DNA from: Panagrolaimus kolymaensis
Taxonomy: Eukaryota; Nematoda; Chromadorea; Rhabditida; Panagrolaimidae
Reading direction: 5' to 3'
Length of the DNA: 64,000 bases
NCBI GenBank assembly: GCA_028622995.1
Contig: JAJQJQ010000042.1
Span: 62,001 to 126,000, forward strand
Positions 52,511 through 64,000 of this stretch are shown here, piece after piece. The notes below the pieces were generated by a model. That model saw nothing but the letters and a program-made list of their open reading frames with translations, did not search any database and was not told the DNA's origin. A program made the position numbers and the translations under genes. Numbering within the stretch: the first letter of the stretch is position 1; each line of letters starts with the position of its first letter.

Positions 52511-55068
52511 CAGGGTTTGGCGGAATTGCAAAAAATTCCGCTTCCGCGGAAGGCGGAATTCCTAAATTCACTTCCGCAAAAGCGGAAGCGGAAGCGGAAG
52601 TAAAAAAAAGGCGGAATTCCGCAAAAACGGAAGGCGGAAGCGGAATTACCAAAAAATTTTTTTTGTTATTATACATACATTTTTTTCATCATTTTATTTA
52701 ACAATAACCAACAACAATCAACAAAAACAAATCAATATTCATAATTCAAAACTTTGATATTACAATTCAAAAATAAAAGCTTCTTAACATTATTATCATC
52801 CAGTCGTTTTCTCATATCAGTTAACACCAAACCAGCTATCGAAAAGAGACGTTCAGCTTCAGAACTTGTAGCAGGAGCCGTTGCAAGCTTACAATAAAGT
52901 TTTTTGAGACGAGGGAACCTGCTTCCATTTACTTTCCAGTAAGTCCCAACACATGCATCTTTATTAATATTCGGTTCATTAAGATAGTTGAAAAGTTCCT
53001 ATAAAAAGATTTGATAACAAAATCTTCAAAACAAAAATTACTTACCGCTTGGATTAAATGTTTTTCATCAATCATCTGTGGAAGTTCTCGATCAGGTGTC
53101 GATTCATTGGCTTTTTCGAAAGCGTCAAATAAATCACCTAAATTTTCAATATTCGCATCTTCTAATGGTTCTACAGGAGCCGCAATTGAATCATCCAATA
53201 GCTCTTCCACAATCCAAACTTTAGCAATATCGACGATTTGTGAGGATAAATATTTCTTCTTGAATCGAGGATCTATTAACGTTGCCATCACGAAATCTCT
53301 AAAATAACCAAGTGAAAAAGAAAATGCATACAAAAAAGCTTACCTCTTGGATAACGAATCATTGAATCTATCTTCCAAACCAGATAATAAAGTTTCGATG
53401 AGTAAAACATTTCCTTCATTAGCACGCATTTTTCGCTTTAAATCCATTTTGATTGCCTCGAGGATTGGTATTACCACAGAAATAAATGCATCACGTTTTT
53501 GTAGTAACATAGTAGCAATATAAAAACCTTCTAATGATGAGACCCATTCTTCGAGCGTTTCCCATTGAGCACGATCCAGACCATCGATGTTTTCATCTAA
53601 ACATAGTTGTTGAATTGCTTTTTTGTTGTCTTTGAAGGATAAAAACATCGTATATAGTGAATTCCAACGAACTTCAATCCCGATTTCAAGATTCTTTTTT
53701 GGTAAATCTTCTAATATTTGAGCATTATGAAAAGCTTTCTGAAGTATACTTGATTTTCGGAGCTTTGCAATTAACGATTTAACCTTTTCAATGATTGGTG
53801 TAATTCCTATAGCTTTTGTAGCATCATTCACAACCTAAAAAATATAAAAAAGATATATAGAGAAATTTTCTTTAAGTAAAAAAACTCACCAATTGCAAAC
53901 CATGTGCTAAACAATGCATTGATGTAAATTCATTGATTCGAGCAAGCTTTGACATCACAGAAGCACCATCTCGAAGAACATAAAATAGCTTTGAGCGATC
54001 TAATCCAAACTCATCAAATACCGTATCTAAACATTTTGAAAGATTTTCAGCAGTTTTTCGTCCATCTATAGGTTGAGCAGACAATACAAAATGTTTCGGA
54101 ATTAAATCTTCATTAACAAAATGAATGCTTATTCCAAGCAAAGGATGCGAGCAAGCGACGTCAGTCCATTCATCAAGTACAAGAGAGTAATGGTCAACTT
54201 TAGAGATAACAGCTTTTACTTTTGAACATAGTTTATCATAAAACTCAGGAAGCTTATGTCGAGTGAAATAATTATTAGCTCTAAAAAACATAAAATATTA
54301 TAAATATATTTACTTTCTAAAGTACTTACCGAAGTTTATACCGAGGATCAAGAAGCTTTAGTAAACGTTGAAACGATTGATGATTCACAAGTGATAGTGG
54401 AAGGTTAGCTGTACATATTAATTCGATAATGGCATCATCAATTTTCATAGATTTTGAATCAGCAGTCGGTCGAAACAAGTCTAAAGTAATACCATCAATT
54501 GTTGTACAAACATAATTAAACTAACCATCAGTTATCTTCAATTGATGTCCTTTAGGTTTTTCTTCTAAACGTGGTTTCTTTGCGAGCGGTTGAGAAAATG
54601 ATTCATCGTTTGAAATATCAGCAAATTCTTTTTTGTGATTTTTTTCTAAATGAAAACGCCTTGTTGATGTTGATGAATCCTTGATCGTTGTGGTTTTAAA
54701 ATTACAAAGTTTACACTTCCAGCATTGATCGTCCGTTTTTTTGAAAAAATCATCATATTTTGAACGCATTTTGAATAAGCTTTGAAAAAAAGAACAATGA
54801 AAAAACGCACAAACAAAAAACAGCTGTTTGTGTAAACAAAAATTTTTTAGCGCCTTTTTGGCGCTTTTTTGGCCAACGAGACGCTTTTTTGAGACGAGAC
54901 CATGAGAAAAGCTTTACTTGCTTTTTGTTCAATTTTTTTAATTTATTTGTTTAATTCCGCTTTCGAATTCCGCAAAATTTTGCGGAATTCCGCGGAATTT
55001 ACGGAAGTCCAAAAATATGCGGAATTCCGCAAAAGCGGAATGCGGAAGCGGAATTCCGCCAAACCCTG
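52511..55068 (-). mobile_element. Full-length hAT-family DNA transposon inserted in the satellite
   Basis: A 2558-bp element with perfect 17-bp terminal inverted repeats CAGGGTTTGGCGGAATT (52511-52527, and complement at 55052-55068). Subterminal regions are packed with GCGGAAT/ATTCCGC words in both orientations (about 52511-52650 and 54955-55068), likely transposase-binding sites. It carries one minus-strand transposase gene. The flanks give a 7-of-8 target duplication: TTTCTGAT at left, ATTCTGAT at right. Satellite resumes on both sides. With intact ends and an intact reading frame it may be autonomous. Confidence 0.93.
52732..54769 (-). CDS. hAT transposase (BED zinc finger, RNase H-like, C-terminal dimerisation)
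   Basis: Six exons join to 598 residues without stop or frameshift: 54769-54526, 54480-54330, 54280-53890, 53834-53344, 53298-53046, 52998-52732. An N-terminal BED-type finger has CWKCKLCNF with a later HLEKNH. The RNase H-like core has LVLDEWTDVA (first catalytic Asp), LRDGASVM (second Asp) and the CLAHGLQL Cys-x-x-His motif. The C-terminal dimerisation region has YWKVNGSRFPRLKKLY and the conserved SSEAERLFSIAG, supplying the catalytic Glu. All hallmark residues of the family are present. The stop codon is at 52734-52732. The upstream region to the right terminus presumably holds the promoter. Confidence 0.92.
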
Positions 55069-58000
55069 ATTCTGATGTCCTCATTTTTGAGGTCCTCATT
55101 TTTGAGGTCCTCATTTTTGATGTCCTCATTTTTGATGTCCTCATTTTGAGGTCCTCATTTTTGAGGTCCTCATTTTTGATGTCATCATTTCTGATGCATA
55201 TTTTACTAATTTTTGTAATTAAAAAAATATAAAAATGCTTTAAACAATTAAATACTCAAACATAAATCTTTTATTAAAATAATTTCTTCCCCAATTTTTG
55301 CAATTTTCTAGAAAAGAAAATCACTTAAAAATCCATATCATCAATTCTGATGTCCTCATTTTTGAGGTCCTCATTTTTGAGGTCCTCATTTTTGATGTCC
55401 TCATTTTTGAGGTCCTCATTTTTGATGTCATCATTTCTGATGCATATTTTACTAATTTTTGTAATTAAAAAAATATAAAAATGCTTTAAACAATTAAATA
55501 CTCAAACATAAATCTTTTATTAAAATAATTTCTTCCCCAATTTTTGCAATTTTCTAGAAAAGAAAATCACTTAAAAATCCATATCATCAATTCTGATGTC
55601 CTCATTTTTGAGGTCCTCATTTTTGAGGTCCTCATTTTTGATGTCCTCATTTTTGAGGTCCTCATTTTTGAGGTCCTCATTTTTGATGTCATCATTTCTG
55701 ATGCATATTTTACTAATTTTTGTAATTAAAAAAATATAAAAATGCTTTAAACAATTAAATACTCAAACATAAATCTTTTATTAAAATAATTTCTTCCCCA
55801 ATTTTTGAAATTTTCTAGAAAAGAAAATCACTTAAAAATCCATATCATCAATTCTGATGTCCTCATTTTTGTGGTCCTCATTTTTGAGGTCCTCATTTTT
55901 GAGGTCCTCATTTTTGATGTCATCATTTCTGATGCATATTTTACTAATTTTTGTAATTAAAAAAATATAAAAATGCTTTAAACAATTAAATACTCAAACA
56001 TAAATCTTTTATTAAAATAATTTCTTCCCCAATTTTTGCAATTTTCTAGAAAAGAAAATCACTTAAAAATCCATATCATAAAATTCTGATGTCCTCATTT
56101 TTGAGGTCCTCATTTTTGAGGTCCTCATTTTTGAGGTCCTCATTTTTGATGTCCTCATTTTTGAGGTCCTCATTTTTGAGGTCCTCATTTTTGAGGTCCT
56201 CATTTTTGAGGTCCTCATTTTTGATGTCCTCATTTTTGAGGTCCTCATTTTTGATGTCATCATTTCTGATGCATATTTTACTAATTTTTGTAATTAAAAA
56301 AATATAAAAATGCTTTAAACAATTAAATACTCAAACATAAATCTTTTATTAAAATAATTTCTTCCCCAATTTTTGCAATTTTCTAGAAAAGAAAATCACT
56401 TAAAAATCCATATCATAAAATTCTGATGTCCTCATTTTTGAGGTCCTCATTTTTGAGGTCCTCATTTTTGAGGTCCTCATTTTTGAGGTCCTCATTTTTG
56501 AGGTCCTCATTTTTGATGTCCTCATTTTTGATGTCCTCATTTTGAGGTCCTCATTTTTGAGGTCCTCATTTTTGATGTCATCATTTCTGATGCATATTTT
56601 ACTAATTTTTGTAATTAAAAAAATATAAAAATGCTTTAAACAATTAAATACTCAAACATAAATCTTTTATTAAAATAATTTCTTCCCCAATTTTTGCAAT
56701 TTTCTAGAAAAGAAAATCACTTAAAAATCCATATCATCAATTCTGATGTCCTCATTTTTGAGGTTCTCATTTTTGAGGTCCTCATTTTTGATGTCCTCAT
56801 TTTTGAGGTCCTCATTTTTGATGTCATCATTTCTGATGCATATTTTACTAATTTTTGTAATTAAAAAAATATAAAAATGCTTTAAACAATTAAATACTCA
56901 AACATAAATCTTTTATTAAAATAATTTCTTCCCCAATTTTTGCAATTTTCTAGAAAAGAAAATCACTTAAAAATCCATATCATCAATTCTGATGTCCTCA
57001 TTTTTGAGGTCCTCATTTTTGAGGTCCTCATTTTTGATGTCCTCATTTTTGAGGTCCTCATTTTTGAGGTCCTCATTTTTGATGTCATCATTTCTGATGC
57101 ATATTTTACTAATTTTTGTAATTAAAAAAATATAAAAATGCTTTAAACAATTAAATACTCAAACATAAATCTTTTATTAAAATAATTTCTTCCCCAATTT
57201 TTGAAATTTTCTAGAAAAGAAAATCACTTAAAAATCCATATCATCAATTCTGATGTCCTCATTTTTGTGGTCCTCATTTTTGAGGTCCTCATTTTTGAGG
57301 TCCTCATTTTTGAGGTCCTCATTTTTGATGTCCTCATTTTTGAGGTCCTCATTTTTGATGTCATCATTTCTGATGCATATTTTACTAATTTTTGTAATTA
57401 AAAAAATATAAAAATGCTTTAAACAATTAAATACTCAAACATAAATCTTTTATTAAAATAATTTCTTCCCCAATTTTTGCAATTTTCTAGAAAAGAAAAT
57501 CACTTAAAAATCCATATCATAAAATTCTGATGTCCTCATTTTTGAGGTCCTCATTTTTGAGGTCCTCATTTTTGAGGTCCTCATTTTTGATGTCCTCATT
57601 TTTGAGGTCCTCATTTTTGAGGTCCTCATTTTTGAGGTCCTCATTTTTGAGGTCCTCATTTTTGATGTCCTCATTTTTGAGGTCCTCATTTTTGATGTCA
57701 TCATTTCTGATGCATATTTTACTAATTTTTGTAATTAAAAAAATATAAAAATGCTTTAAACAATTAAATACTCAAACATAAATCTTTTATTAAAATAATT
57801 TCTTCCCCAATTTTTGCAATTTTCTAGAAAAGAAAATCACTTAAAAATCCATATCATAAAATTCTGATGTCCTCATTTTTGAGGTCCTCATTTTTGAGGT
57901 CCTCATTTTTTAGGTCCTCATTTTTGAGGTCCTCATTTTTGAGGTCCTCATTTTTGATGTCCTCATTTTTGAGGTCCTCATTTTTGAGGTCCTCATTTTT

Positions 58001-61000
58001 GATGTCATCATATCTGATGCATATTTTACTAATTTTTGTAATTAAAAAAATATAAAAATGCTTTAAACAATTAAATACTCAAACATAAATCTTTTATTAA
58101 AATAATTTCTTCCTCAATTTTTGCAATTTTTTAGAAAAGAAAATCACTTAATAATCCATATCATCATTTTTGATGTCCTCATTTTTGAGGTCCTCATTTT
58201 TGATGTCTCATTTTTGAGGTCCTCATTTTTGATGTCATCATTTCTGATGCATATTTTACTAATTTTTGTAATTAAAAAAATATAAAAATGCTTTAAACAA
58301 TTAAATACTCAAACATAAATCTTTTATTAAAATAATTTCTTCCCCAATTTTTGCAATTTTTTAGAAAAGAAAATCACTTAATAATCCATATCATCATTTT
58401 TGATGTCCTCATTTTTGATGTCCTCATTTTTGAGGTCCTCATTTTTGATGTCCTCATTTTTGATGTCATCATATCTGATGCATATTTTACTAATTTTTGT
58501 AATTAAAAAAATATAAAAATGCTTTAAACAATTAAATACTCAAACATAAATCTTTTATTAAAATAATTTCTTCCCCAATTTTTGCAATTTTCTAGAAAAG
58601 AAAATCACTTAAAAATCCATATCATCAATTCTGATGTCCTCATTTTTGTGGTCCTCATTTTTGAGGTCCTCATTTTTTAGGTCCTCGTTTTTGAGGTCCT
58701 CATTTTTGATGTCATCATATCTGATGCATATTTTACTAATTTTTGTAATTAAAAAAATATAAAAATGCTTTAAACAATTAAATACTCAAACATAAATCTT
58801 TTATTAAAATAATTTCTTCCCCAATTTTTGCAATTTTTTAGAAAAGAAAATCACTTAATAATCCATATCATCAATTTTGATGTCCTCATTTTTGAGGTCC
58901 TCATTTTTTAGGTCCTCATTTTTGAGGTCCTCATTTTTGATGTCATCATTTCTGATGCATATTTTACTAATTTTTGTAATTAAAAAAATATAAAAATGCT
59001 TTAAACAATTAAATACTCAAACATAAATCTTTTATTAAAATAATTTCTTCCACAATTTTTGCAATTTTCTAGAAAAGAAAATCACTTAAAAATCCATATC
59101 ATCAATTCTGATGTCCTCATTTTTGAGGTCCTCATTTTTGAGGTCCTCATTTTTGATGCATATTTTACTAATTTTTGTAATTAAAAAAATATAAAAATGC
59201 TTTAAACATTTAAATACTCAAACATAAATCTTTTATTAAAATAATTTCTTCCACAATTTTTGCAATTTTCTAGAAAAGAAAATCACTTAAAAATCCATAT
59301 CATCAATTCTGATGTCCTCTTTTTTGAAGTCCTCATTTTTGAGGTCCTCATTTTTGATGTCATCATTTCTGATGCATATTTTACTAATTTTTGTAATTAA
59401 AAAAATATAAAAATGCTTTAAACAATTAAATACTCAAACATAAATCTTTTATTAAAATAATTTCTTCCCCAATTTTTGCAATTTTCTAGAAAAGAAAATC
59501 ACTTAAAAATCCATATCATCAATTCTGATGTCCTCATTTTTGAGGTCCTCATTTTTGAGGTCCTCATTTTTGATGTCCTCATTTTTGAGGTCCTCATTTT
59601 TGAGGTCCTCATTTTTGATGTCATCATTTCTGATGCATATTTTACTAATTTTTGTAATTAAAATAATATAAAAATGCTTTAAACAATTAAATACTCAAAC
59701 ATAAATCTTTTATTAAAATAATTTCTTCCCCAATTTTTGCAATTTTCTAGAAAAGAAAATCACTTAAAAATCCATATCATCAATTCTGATGTCCTCATTT
59801 TTGAGGTCCTCATTTTTGAGGTCCTCATTTTTGATGTCCTCATTTTTGAGGTCCTCATTTTTGAGGTCCTCATTTTTGATGTCATCATTTCTGATGCATA
59901 TTTTACTAATTTTTGTAATTAAAATAATATAAAAATGCTTTAAACAATTAAATACTCAAACATAAATCTTTTATTAAAATAATTTCTTCCCCAATTTTTG
60001 CAATTTTCTAGAAAAGAAAATCACTTAAAAATCCATATCATCAATTCTGATGTCCTCATTTTTGAGGTCCTCATTTTTGAGGTCCTCATTTTTGATGTCC
60101 TCATTTTTGAGGTCCTCATTTTTGAGGTCCTCATTTTTGATGTCATCATTTCTGATGCATATTTTACTAATTTTTGTAATTAAAAAAATATAAAAATGCT
60201 TTAAACAATTAAATACTCAAACATAAATCTTTTATTAAAATAATTTCTTCCCCAATTTTTGCAATTTTCTAGAAAAGAAAATCACTTAAAAATCCATATC
60301 ATCATTTTTGATGTCCTCATTTTTGAGGTCCTCATTTTTGATGTCATCATATCTGATGCATATTTTACTAATTTTTGTAATTAAAAAAATATAAAAATGC
60401 TTTAAACAATTAAATACACAAACATAAATCTTTTATTAAAATAATTTCTTCCCCAATTTTTGCAATTTTCTAGAAAAGAAAATCACTTAAAAATCCATAT
60501 CATCAATTCTGATGTCCTCATTTTTGAGGTCCTCATTTTTGAGGTCCTCACTTTTGATGTCCTCATTTTTGATGTCATCATTTCTGATGCATATTTTACT
60601 AATTTTTGTAATTAAAAAAATATAAAAATGCTTTAAACAATTAAATACTCAAACATAAATCTTTTATTAAAATAATTTCTTCCCCAATTTTTGCAATTTT
60701 CTAGAAAAGAAAATCACTTAAAAATCCATATCATCAATTCTGATGTCCTCATTTTTGAAGTCCTCATTTTTGAGGTCCTCATTTTTGATGTCCTCATTTT
60801 TGAGGTCCTCATTTTTGAGGTCCTCATTTTTGATGTCCTCATTTTTGAGGTCCTCATTTTTGATGTCCTCATTTTTGAAGTCCTCATTTTTGAGGTCCTC
60901 ATTTTTGATGTCATCATTTCTGATGCATATTTTACTAATTTTTGTAATTAAAAAAATATAAAAATGCTTTAAACAATTAAATACTCAAACATAAATCTTT

Positions 61001-64000
61001 TATTAAAATAATTTCTTCCCCAATTTTTGCAATTTTCTAGAAAAGAAAATCACTTAAAAATCCATATCATCAATTCTGATGTCCTCATTTTTGAAGTCCT
61101 CATTTTTGAGGTCCTCATTTTTGATGTCCTCATTTTTGAGGTCCTCATTTTTGAGGTCCTCATTTTTGAGGTCCTCATTTTTGATGTCCTCATTTTTGAG
61201 GTCCTCATTTTTGAGGTCCTCATTTTTGATGTCATCATTTCTGATGCATATTTTACTAATTTTTGTAATTAAAAAAATATAAAAATGCTTTAAACAATTA
61301 AATACTCAAACATAAATCTTTTATTAAAATAATTTCTTCCCCAATTTTTGCAATTTTCTAGAAAAGAAAATCACTTAAAAATCCATATCATCATTTTTGA
61401 TGTCCTCATTTTTGAGGTCCTCATTTTTGATGTCATCATATCTGATGCATATTTTACTAATTTTTGTAATTAAAAAAATATAAAAATGCTTTAAACAATT
61501 AAATACTCAAACATAAATCTTTTATTAAAATAATTTCTTCCCCAATTTTTGCAATTTTCTAGAAAAGAAAATCACTTAAAAATCCATATCATCAATTCTG
61601 ATGTCCTCATTTTTGAGGTCCTCATTTTTGAGGTCCTCACTTTTGATGTCCTCATTTTTGATGTCATCATTTCTGATGCATATTTTACTAATTTTTGTAA
61701 TTAAAAAAATATAAAAATGCTTTAAACAATTAAATACTCAAACATAAATCTTTTATTAAAATAATTTCTTCCCCAATTTTTGCAATTTTCTAGAAAAGAA
61801 AATCACTTAAAAATCCATATCATCAATTCTGATGTCCTCATTTTTGAAGTCCTCATTTTTGAGGTCCTCATTTTTGATGTCCTCATTTTTGAGGTCCTCA
61901 TTTTTGAGGTCCTCATTTTTGATGTCATCATTTCTGATGCATATTTTACTAATTTTTGTAATTAAAAAAATATAAAAATGCTTTAAACAATTAAATACTC
62001 AAACATAAATCTTTTATTAAAATAATTTCTTCCCCAATTTTTGCAATTTTCTAGAAAAGAAAATCACTTAAAAATCCATATCATCAATTCTGATGTCCTC
62101 ATTTTTGAGGTCCTCATTTTTGAGGTCCTCACTTTTGATGTCCTCATTTTTGATGTCATCATTTCTGATGCATATTTTACTAATTTTTGTAATTAAAAAA
62201 ATATAAAAATGCTTTAAACAATTAAATACTCAAACATAAATCTTTTATTAAAATAATTTCTTCCCCAATTTTTGCAATTTTCTAGAAAAGAAAATCACTT
62301 AAAAATCCATATCATCATTTTTGATGTCCTCATTTTTGAGGTCCTCATTTTTGATGTCATCATATCTGATGCATATTTTACTAATTTTTGTAATTAAAAA
62401 AATATAAAAATGCTTTAAACAATTAAATACTCAAACATAAATCTTTTATTAAAATAATTTCTTCCCCAATTTTTGCAATTTTTTAGAAAAGAAAATCACT
62501 TAATAATCCATATCATCATTTTTGATGTCCTCATTTTTGAGGTCCTCATTTTTGATGTCATCATATCTGATGCATATTTTACTAATTTTTGTAATTAAAA
62601 AAATATAAAAATGCTTTAAACAATTAAATACTCAAACATAAATCTTTTATTAAAATAATTTCTTCCCCAATTTTTGCAATTTTCTAGAAAAGAAAATCAC
62701 TTAAAAATCCATATCATCAATTCTGATGTCCTCATTTTTGTGGTCCTCATTTTTGAGGTCCTCATTTTTGATGTCATCATTTCTGATGCATATTTTACTA
62801 ATTTTTGTAATTAAAAAAATATAAAAATGCTTTAAACAATTAAATACTCAAACATAAATCTTTTATTAAAATAATTTCTTCCACAATTTTTGCAATTTTT
62901 TAGAAAAGAAAATCACTTAAAAATCCATATCATCAATTCTGATGTCCTCATTTTTGATGTCCTCATTTTTGAGGTCCTCATTTTTGAGTTCCTCATTTTT
63001 GATGTCCTCATTTTTGATGTCCTCATTTTTGAGGTCCTCATTTTTGAGGTCCTCATTTTTGATGTCATCATTTCTGATGCATATTTTACTAATTTTTGTA
63101 ATTAAAAAAATATAAAAATGCTTTAAACAATTAAATACTCAAACATAAATCTTTTATTAAAATAATTTCTTCCCCAATTTTTGCAATTTTCTAGAAAAGA
63201 AAATCACTTAAAAATCCATATCATCAATTCTGATGTCCTCATTTTTGTGGTCCTCATTTTTGAGGTCCTCATTTTTGATGTCCTCATTTTTGATGTCATC
63301 ATATCTGATGCATATTTTACTAATTTTTGTAATTAAAAAAATGTAAAAATGCTTTAAACAATTAAATACTCAAACATAAATCTTTTATTAAAATAATTTC
63401 TTCCCCAATTTTTGCAATTTTCTAGAAAAGAAAATCACTTAAAAATCCATATCATAAAATTCTGATGTCCTCATTTTTGAGGTCCTCATTTTTTAGGTCC
63501 TCATTTTTGAGGTCCTCATTTTTGATGTCATCATATCTGATGCATATTTTACTAATTTTTGTAATTAAAAAAATATAAAAATGCTTTAAACAATTAAATA
63601 CTCAAACATAAATCTTTTATTAAAATAATTTCTTCCCCAATTTTTGCAATTTTTTAGAAAATAAAATCACTTAATAATCCATATCATCAATTTTGATGTC
63701 CTCATTTTTGAGGTCCTCATTTTTTAGGTCCTCATTTTTGAGGTCCTCATTTTTGATGTCATCATATCTGATGCATATTTTACTAATTTTTGTAATTAAA
63801 AAAATATAAAAATGCTTTAAACAATTAAATACTCAAACATAAATCTTTTATTAAAATAATTTCTTCCACAATTTTTGCAATTTTCTAGAAAAGAAAATCA
63901 CTTAAAAATCCATATCATCAATTCTGATGTCCTCATTTTTGAGGTCCTCATTTTTGATGTCATCATTTCTGATGCATATTTTACTAATTTTTGTAATTAA
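55069..64000. repeat. Composite satellite array, right part (runs off the window)
   Basis: Same 15-bp tracts and spacer A as left of the hAT element; I see no spacer B here. Modules left of the element recur at offset 3624 (51920 and 55544; the TTTTTGAAATTTTC variant at 52181 and 55805) and again at offset 1396 (57201). Three nearly identical 261-bp modules lie in a row, starting at 59476, 59737 and 59998. The array reaches base 64000 with no sign of ending. Confidence 0.96.
58135..63780. repeat. Divergent spacer-A subfamily near the right edge
   Basis: Scattered modules (spacers near 58135, 58375, 58850, 62480, 63660) share linked changes: TTTTTTAGAAAAG in place of TTTTCTAGAAAAG, and CTTAATAATCC in place of CTTAAAAATCC. 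Their tracts often close with ATCATATCTGAT. Normal spacers lie between them. Confidence 0.75.

Noticed and set aside
54526..54769. Possible separate zinc-finger gene at the hAT 5' end
   Set aside because: Its frame joins exactly to the next transposase exon across a GT-AG intron, and BED fingers are normal at hAT transposase N-termini.
27968..63105. Many open frames of 60-211 codons in the satellite (EVLIF, RSSFL and MRTSK repeats)
   Set aside because: They arise because a 15-bp stop-free unit is a multiple of three. Four of six frames are open at once, most spacer-A frames on plus have no ATG, and every frame ends at a fixed stop in the spacer. Not annotated as genes; kept only as a testable observation.
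27041..64000. GATGTCATC tract-closing unit as a bZIP or SKN-1-type binding site
   Set aside because: Only a partial match to known consensus sites. Short AT-rich motifs repeated by descent are not independent evidence of function.

Overview
The window looks like the genome of an animal, most likely a nematode. It is very AT-rich. Its genes have many short introns (about 50-150 nt) with T-rich acceptors ending TTTTAG or TTTCAG, several genes have an acceptor just upstream of the first ATG (5'-UTR intron or trans-splice site), and there is a ShKT-type cysteine-rich protein. The genus cannot be named from the sequence, and another ecdysozoan is not excluded.

Layout. (1) 1-2800, plus: the 3' end of a DOCK-family Rho-GEF gene (DHR-2 domain, closest by eye to DOCK-D/zizimin). 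(2) 4370-7024, plus: a complete Aa_trans amino-acid transporter; one intron holds a small hAT-like MITE with an 8-bp target duplication. (3) 7025-13109: a long low-complexity intergenic region with one decayed coding remnant. (4) 13132-18604, plus: a FERM + FERM-adjacent protein of FARP/FRMD7 type with a long disordered tail. (5) 18849-21193, minus: a serpin whose last coding exon is broken by a 486-bp palindromic element with a 9-bp duplication. (6) 21576-22130, plus: an unrecognised 184-residue protein. (7) 22704-26326, plus: complete phosphatidylinositol 4-kinase beta. (8) 26723-26944, minus: a small ShKT-like exon.

From about 27041 to the right edge (64000) the window is one composite satellite. 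A 15-bp minisatellite, GATGTCCTCATTTTT or GAGGTCCTCATTTTT, occurs in tracts of about 2 to 37 units, punctuated by two conserved spacers: A, about 156 bp, and B, about 85 bp. Modules are arranged in higher-order duplications of about 0.26 to 6.7 kb that share rare 'barcode' mutations, so the array grew by unequal exchange at several scales. Spacer A carries the palindrome TTTTCTAGAAAA, which contains a heat-shock-element-like core. A 2558-bp hAT transposon (52511-55068) with 17-bp perfect terminal repeats and an apparently intact 598-residue transposase gene of six exons sits inside the array.

The single-copy genes (Rho-GEF, FERM protein, PI4K, transporter, serpin) are ordinary animal genes with no evident shared pathway. 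The most unusual content is the satellite, the intact hAT element within it, and the transposon-disrupted serpin. The long open frames inside the satellite follow from a stop-free 15-bp period and are not annotated as genes.
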